Of a stretch of DNA of 7,666 nt, positions 7,501-7,666 are shown piece by piece (the stretch's first letter is position 1; each line of letters starts with the position of its first letter). Below the pieces are notes generated by a model. It did not search any database and was not told the DNA's origin. It saw only the letters and a list, made by a program, of their open reading frames with translations. The DNA is from Acidobacteriota bacterium. Lineage in GTDB: Bacteria; Acidobacteriota; Vicinamibacteria; Vicinamibacterales; UBA2999. The translations under genes were made by a program, and so were the position numbers. The DNA lies in NCBI GenBank assembly GCA_020851835.1, contig JADZBZ010000195.1, positions 1-7,666 of the forward strand, in the 5' to 3' direction.

Positions 7501-7601
7501 ACGCGATGAAGGTGCGGGCGGTGATCAAGAACGGCGAGATGTTCCCGATGGAGGTGCTGCTCGACGGGACGGGCGCGGAGAATCCGTCGACCGCCCGGTA
7601 A
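4557..7601 (+). CDS. Lipoprotein with TolB/PD40-type beta-propellers fused to a metal-dependent amidohydrolase
   Basis: This is a predicted exported, lipid-anchored hydrolase of 1014 residues. A basic start (MRRCR) and hydrophobic stretch lead to the lipobox LTGC (22-25), with C25 the acylated residue; T26 is not Asp, which by the E. coli rule suggests the outer membrane. Propeller (PD40-type) motifs follow: WSPDG at 98, 142, 186, 377 and 421, LSPDG at 523, and degenerate copies near 58, 229, 274, 337, 466 and 566. They form two sets of six, with adjacent copies mostly 40-45 residues apart. From about 607 an amidohydrolase domain begins (VVHAGRLVDG, then VMPGLIEAHGH). Its metal ligands all appear: H667 and H669 (HGH), K759 (likely carboxylated, in LLKTYV), H786 (TSHE), H801 (VEHTG), D913 (AGTDTP). 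The C-terminal strand region GTIEPGKLADLVIVEGNPL is typical of HutI/prolidase-like amidohydrolases (COG1228 type). Known relatives cleave dipeptides, cyclic amides or imidazolonepropionate; the substrate here is unknown. It lies 161 bases after the receptor gene. A type I cleavage at AAAQG (31-35) is a less likely alternative. Confidence 0.92.
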   Translation: MRRCRTQVHAIPVALVALAGVLTGCTTPPPAAAQGAGGSAGERIAVTVHEGTEMAAALSPDKRTIVIDLQGTLFTLPAAGGAATRITDEYNDARQPSWSPDGRTIAFQGYRDGTWRVWTVAPDGSGLKSITSGPFDDREPIWSPDGRTIAFSSDRSGNYDIWTLDVASGQVRQLTTNPANEFFPTWSPDGREIAFVSNRTPSPGVYATTLDGHERLLAEERGSVGAPSWRPDGQQVLYSVIPGSGVAPAGEPALMLGSIRLASGEDYFPFRAQWLSPTEFLYTADGKIKRRSVDGGAAPATIDFSATLDVTVPHYPRKARDFDSTAPQLVKGLIRPTMTGDQKQLAFAALGDVYTMPVGGKPVQVTNDAAVDLDPAWSPDGTKLAFSSDRAGSEDIYIRDLKAGTDRRLTSMPDSERSAVWSPDGQSIAFVSYLDFYQGEVYVVAAAGGTPRKVVDRSFGPGIPSWTGDGRSIVAATLKHYSSRFREGMNYYLIVPIAGGEPKLVMPNEHEPTGNRSTSGPVLSPDGRQLAFVRNGRLFVMPTTAAGEPAGAARPLTSELADEISWAGPNHLLYIATDRLKLVSTADGSARDVPVDLMFRRHNPSGRIVVHAGRLVDGRSETARTDVDIVIEGHRIRSVEPHSASLHAGRVVDATGLSVMPGLIEAHGHVLKDQGTLFGRALLAYGVTAVRSPGNVPYDALEEREAVESGRRPGPRLFMAGYLTDGWRPYYPIASPMIDESTVDAELDRAKRLDYDLLKTYVRLPDLLQKHAIEGAHRIGIPVTSHEIYPAALSGVDSVEHTGATSRRGYSPKQSGTGRAYEDLIQIIARSGMTITPTAALGGYQAAVAVDASLLADPRFQKLQPSWVRNPANGRRGAAPGSDPQALAQFARRAGPTLMALLRAGVPVLAGTDTPLVPYGLSLHAELAADVAAGYTPFQALQTATVHTAKLLNADRDLGTIEPGKLADLVIVEGNPLANIADAMKVRAVIKNGEMFPMEVLLDGTGAENPSTAR
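4848..5005 (+). repeat. 26-bp exact direct repeat in the propeller region, 132 bases apart
   Basis: Bases 4848-4873 and 4980-5005 are identical over 26 bp (both begin TGGTCGCCCGACGG). They encode WSPDGRTI plus part of the next codon in two successive blades. The offset is 132 bases, exactly 44 codons, matching one blade. The flanking bases differ at once, so identity is limited to the motif core. It reflects the protein repeat, with DNA identity higher than the coding need requires. Confidence 0.85.
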
Positions 7602-7619
7602 GGCCGCTGTCACGCGGCC
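7602..7619 (+). terminator. Short hairpin directly after the lipoprotein gene; weak terminator candidate
   Basis: GGCCGC (7602-7607), loop TGTCAC and GCGGCC (7614-7619) form a 6-bp all-GC stem starting one base after the TAA. No T-run follows (next bases GGCTGTAACG), so efficient intrinsic termination is not evident. A candidate ribosome binding site and start codon lie 30-40 bases on. Confidence 0.3.
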
Positions 7620-7660
7620 GGCTGTAACGCACTACTCGCTCATCCTGTATGGAGCCTCAT

Positions 7661-7666
7661 ATGTTC
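7661..7666 (+). CDS. Possible start of a fourth gene, cut by the window edge
   Basis: An ATG at 7661 is preceded by GGAG (7651-7654) with a 6-base gap, and only the codons for Met-Phe are visible. An in-frame ATG at 7649 is possible but has no ribosome binding site before it. If real, the gene begins 59 bases after the lipoprotein stop on the same strand and may belong to the same transcript. Nothing can be said of its product. Confidence 0.35.

Noticed and set aside
1..7666. tRNA, rRNA, CRISPR array, insertion sequence, attachment site or phage gene
   Set aside because: No regularly spaced repeats, transposase motifs, terminal inverted repeats or RNA-gene signatures were seen on either strand.

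Overview
This is a GC-rich window from a Gram-negative bacterium. All genes lie on the + strand: one cut at the left edge, two complete large envelope-protein genes, and possibly the first codons of a fourth at the right edge. The receptor has a carboxypeptidase-regulatory-like N-terminal domain, a box reading ETLTVTA, a plug and a barrel ending in GFRLGF, with the hallmark EVFNLFNHDNFG. This Oar-like receptor type is strongly expanded in Acidobacteriota. Together with the base composition, it makes an acidobacterium (perhaps of the Vicinamibacteria kind) the best guess; no marker gene here proves it.

Layout. Positions 1-1137 hold the C-terminal two thirds or so of an AMP-forming fatty-acyl-CoA synthetase. 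Positions 1138-1434 (297 bases) are non-coding: two small hairpins just after the stop, weak promoter candidates around 1212-1263, and a strong ribosome binding site at 1421-1426. Positions 1435-4395 encode a 986-residue Oar-like TonB-dependent outer-membrane receptor with a Sec signal peptide. Positions 4396-4556 (161 bases) hold a long, very GC-rich imperfect stem-loop (4416-4466) and a ribosome binding site. Positions 4557-7601 encode a 1014-residue predicted lipoprotein: twelve propeller-blade motifs in two sets of six, followed by a metal-dependent amidohydrolase domain with every expected metal ligand. After its stop come a short hairpin (7602-7619) and a possible ATG at 7661.

How the genes may work together. 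The synthetase looks like ordinary cytoplasmic fatty-acid activation and is separated from the rest by a promoter-sized gap. The receptor and the lipoprotein hydrolase are adjacent, co-directional and both exported, so they may form a two-gene envelope unit: a lipid-anchored enzyme cleaving a peptide-like or cyclic amide compound and a receptor taking up, or binding, the substrate or product. This is inference from gene order and architecture; nothing in the sequence names the substrate. No tRNA, rRNA, CRISPR array, insertion sequence or phage gene was seen. The individual domains belong to known families, so no wholly new system is evident. The most unusual items are the double-propeller amidohydrolase lipoprotein, its pairing with the receptor, and the intergenic stem-loop.
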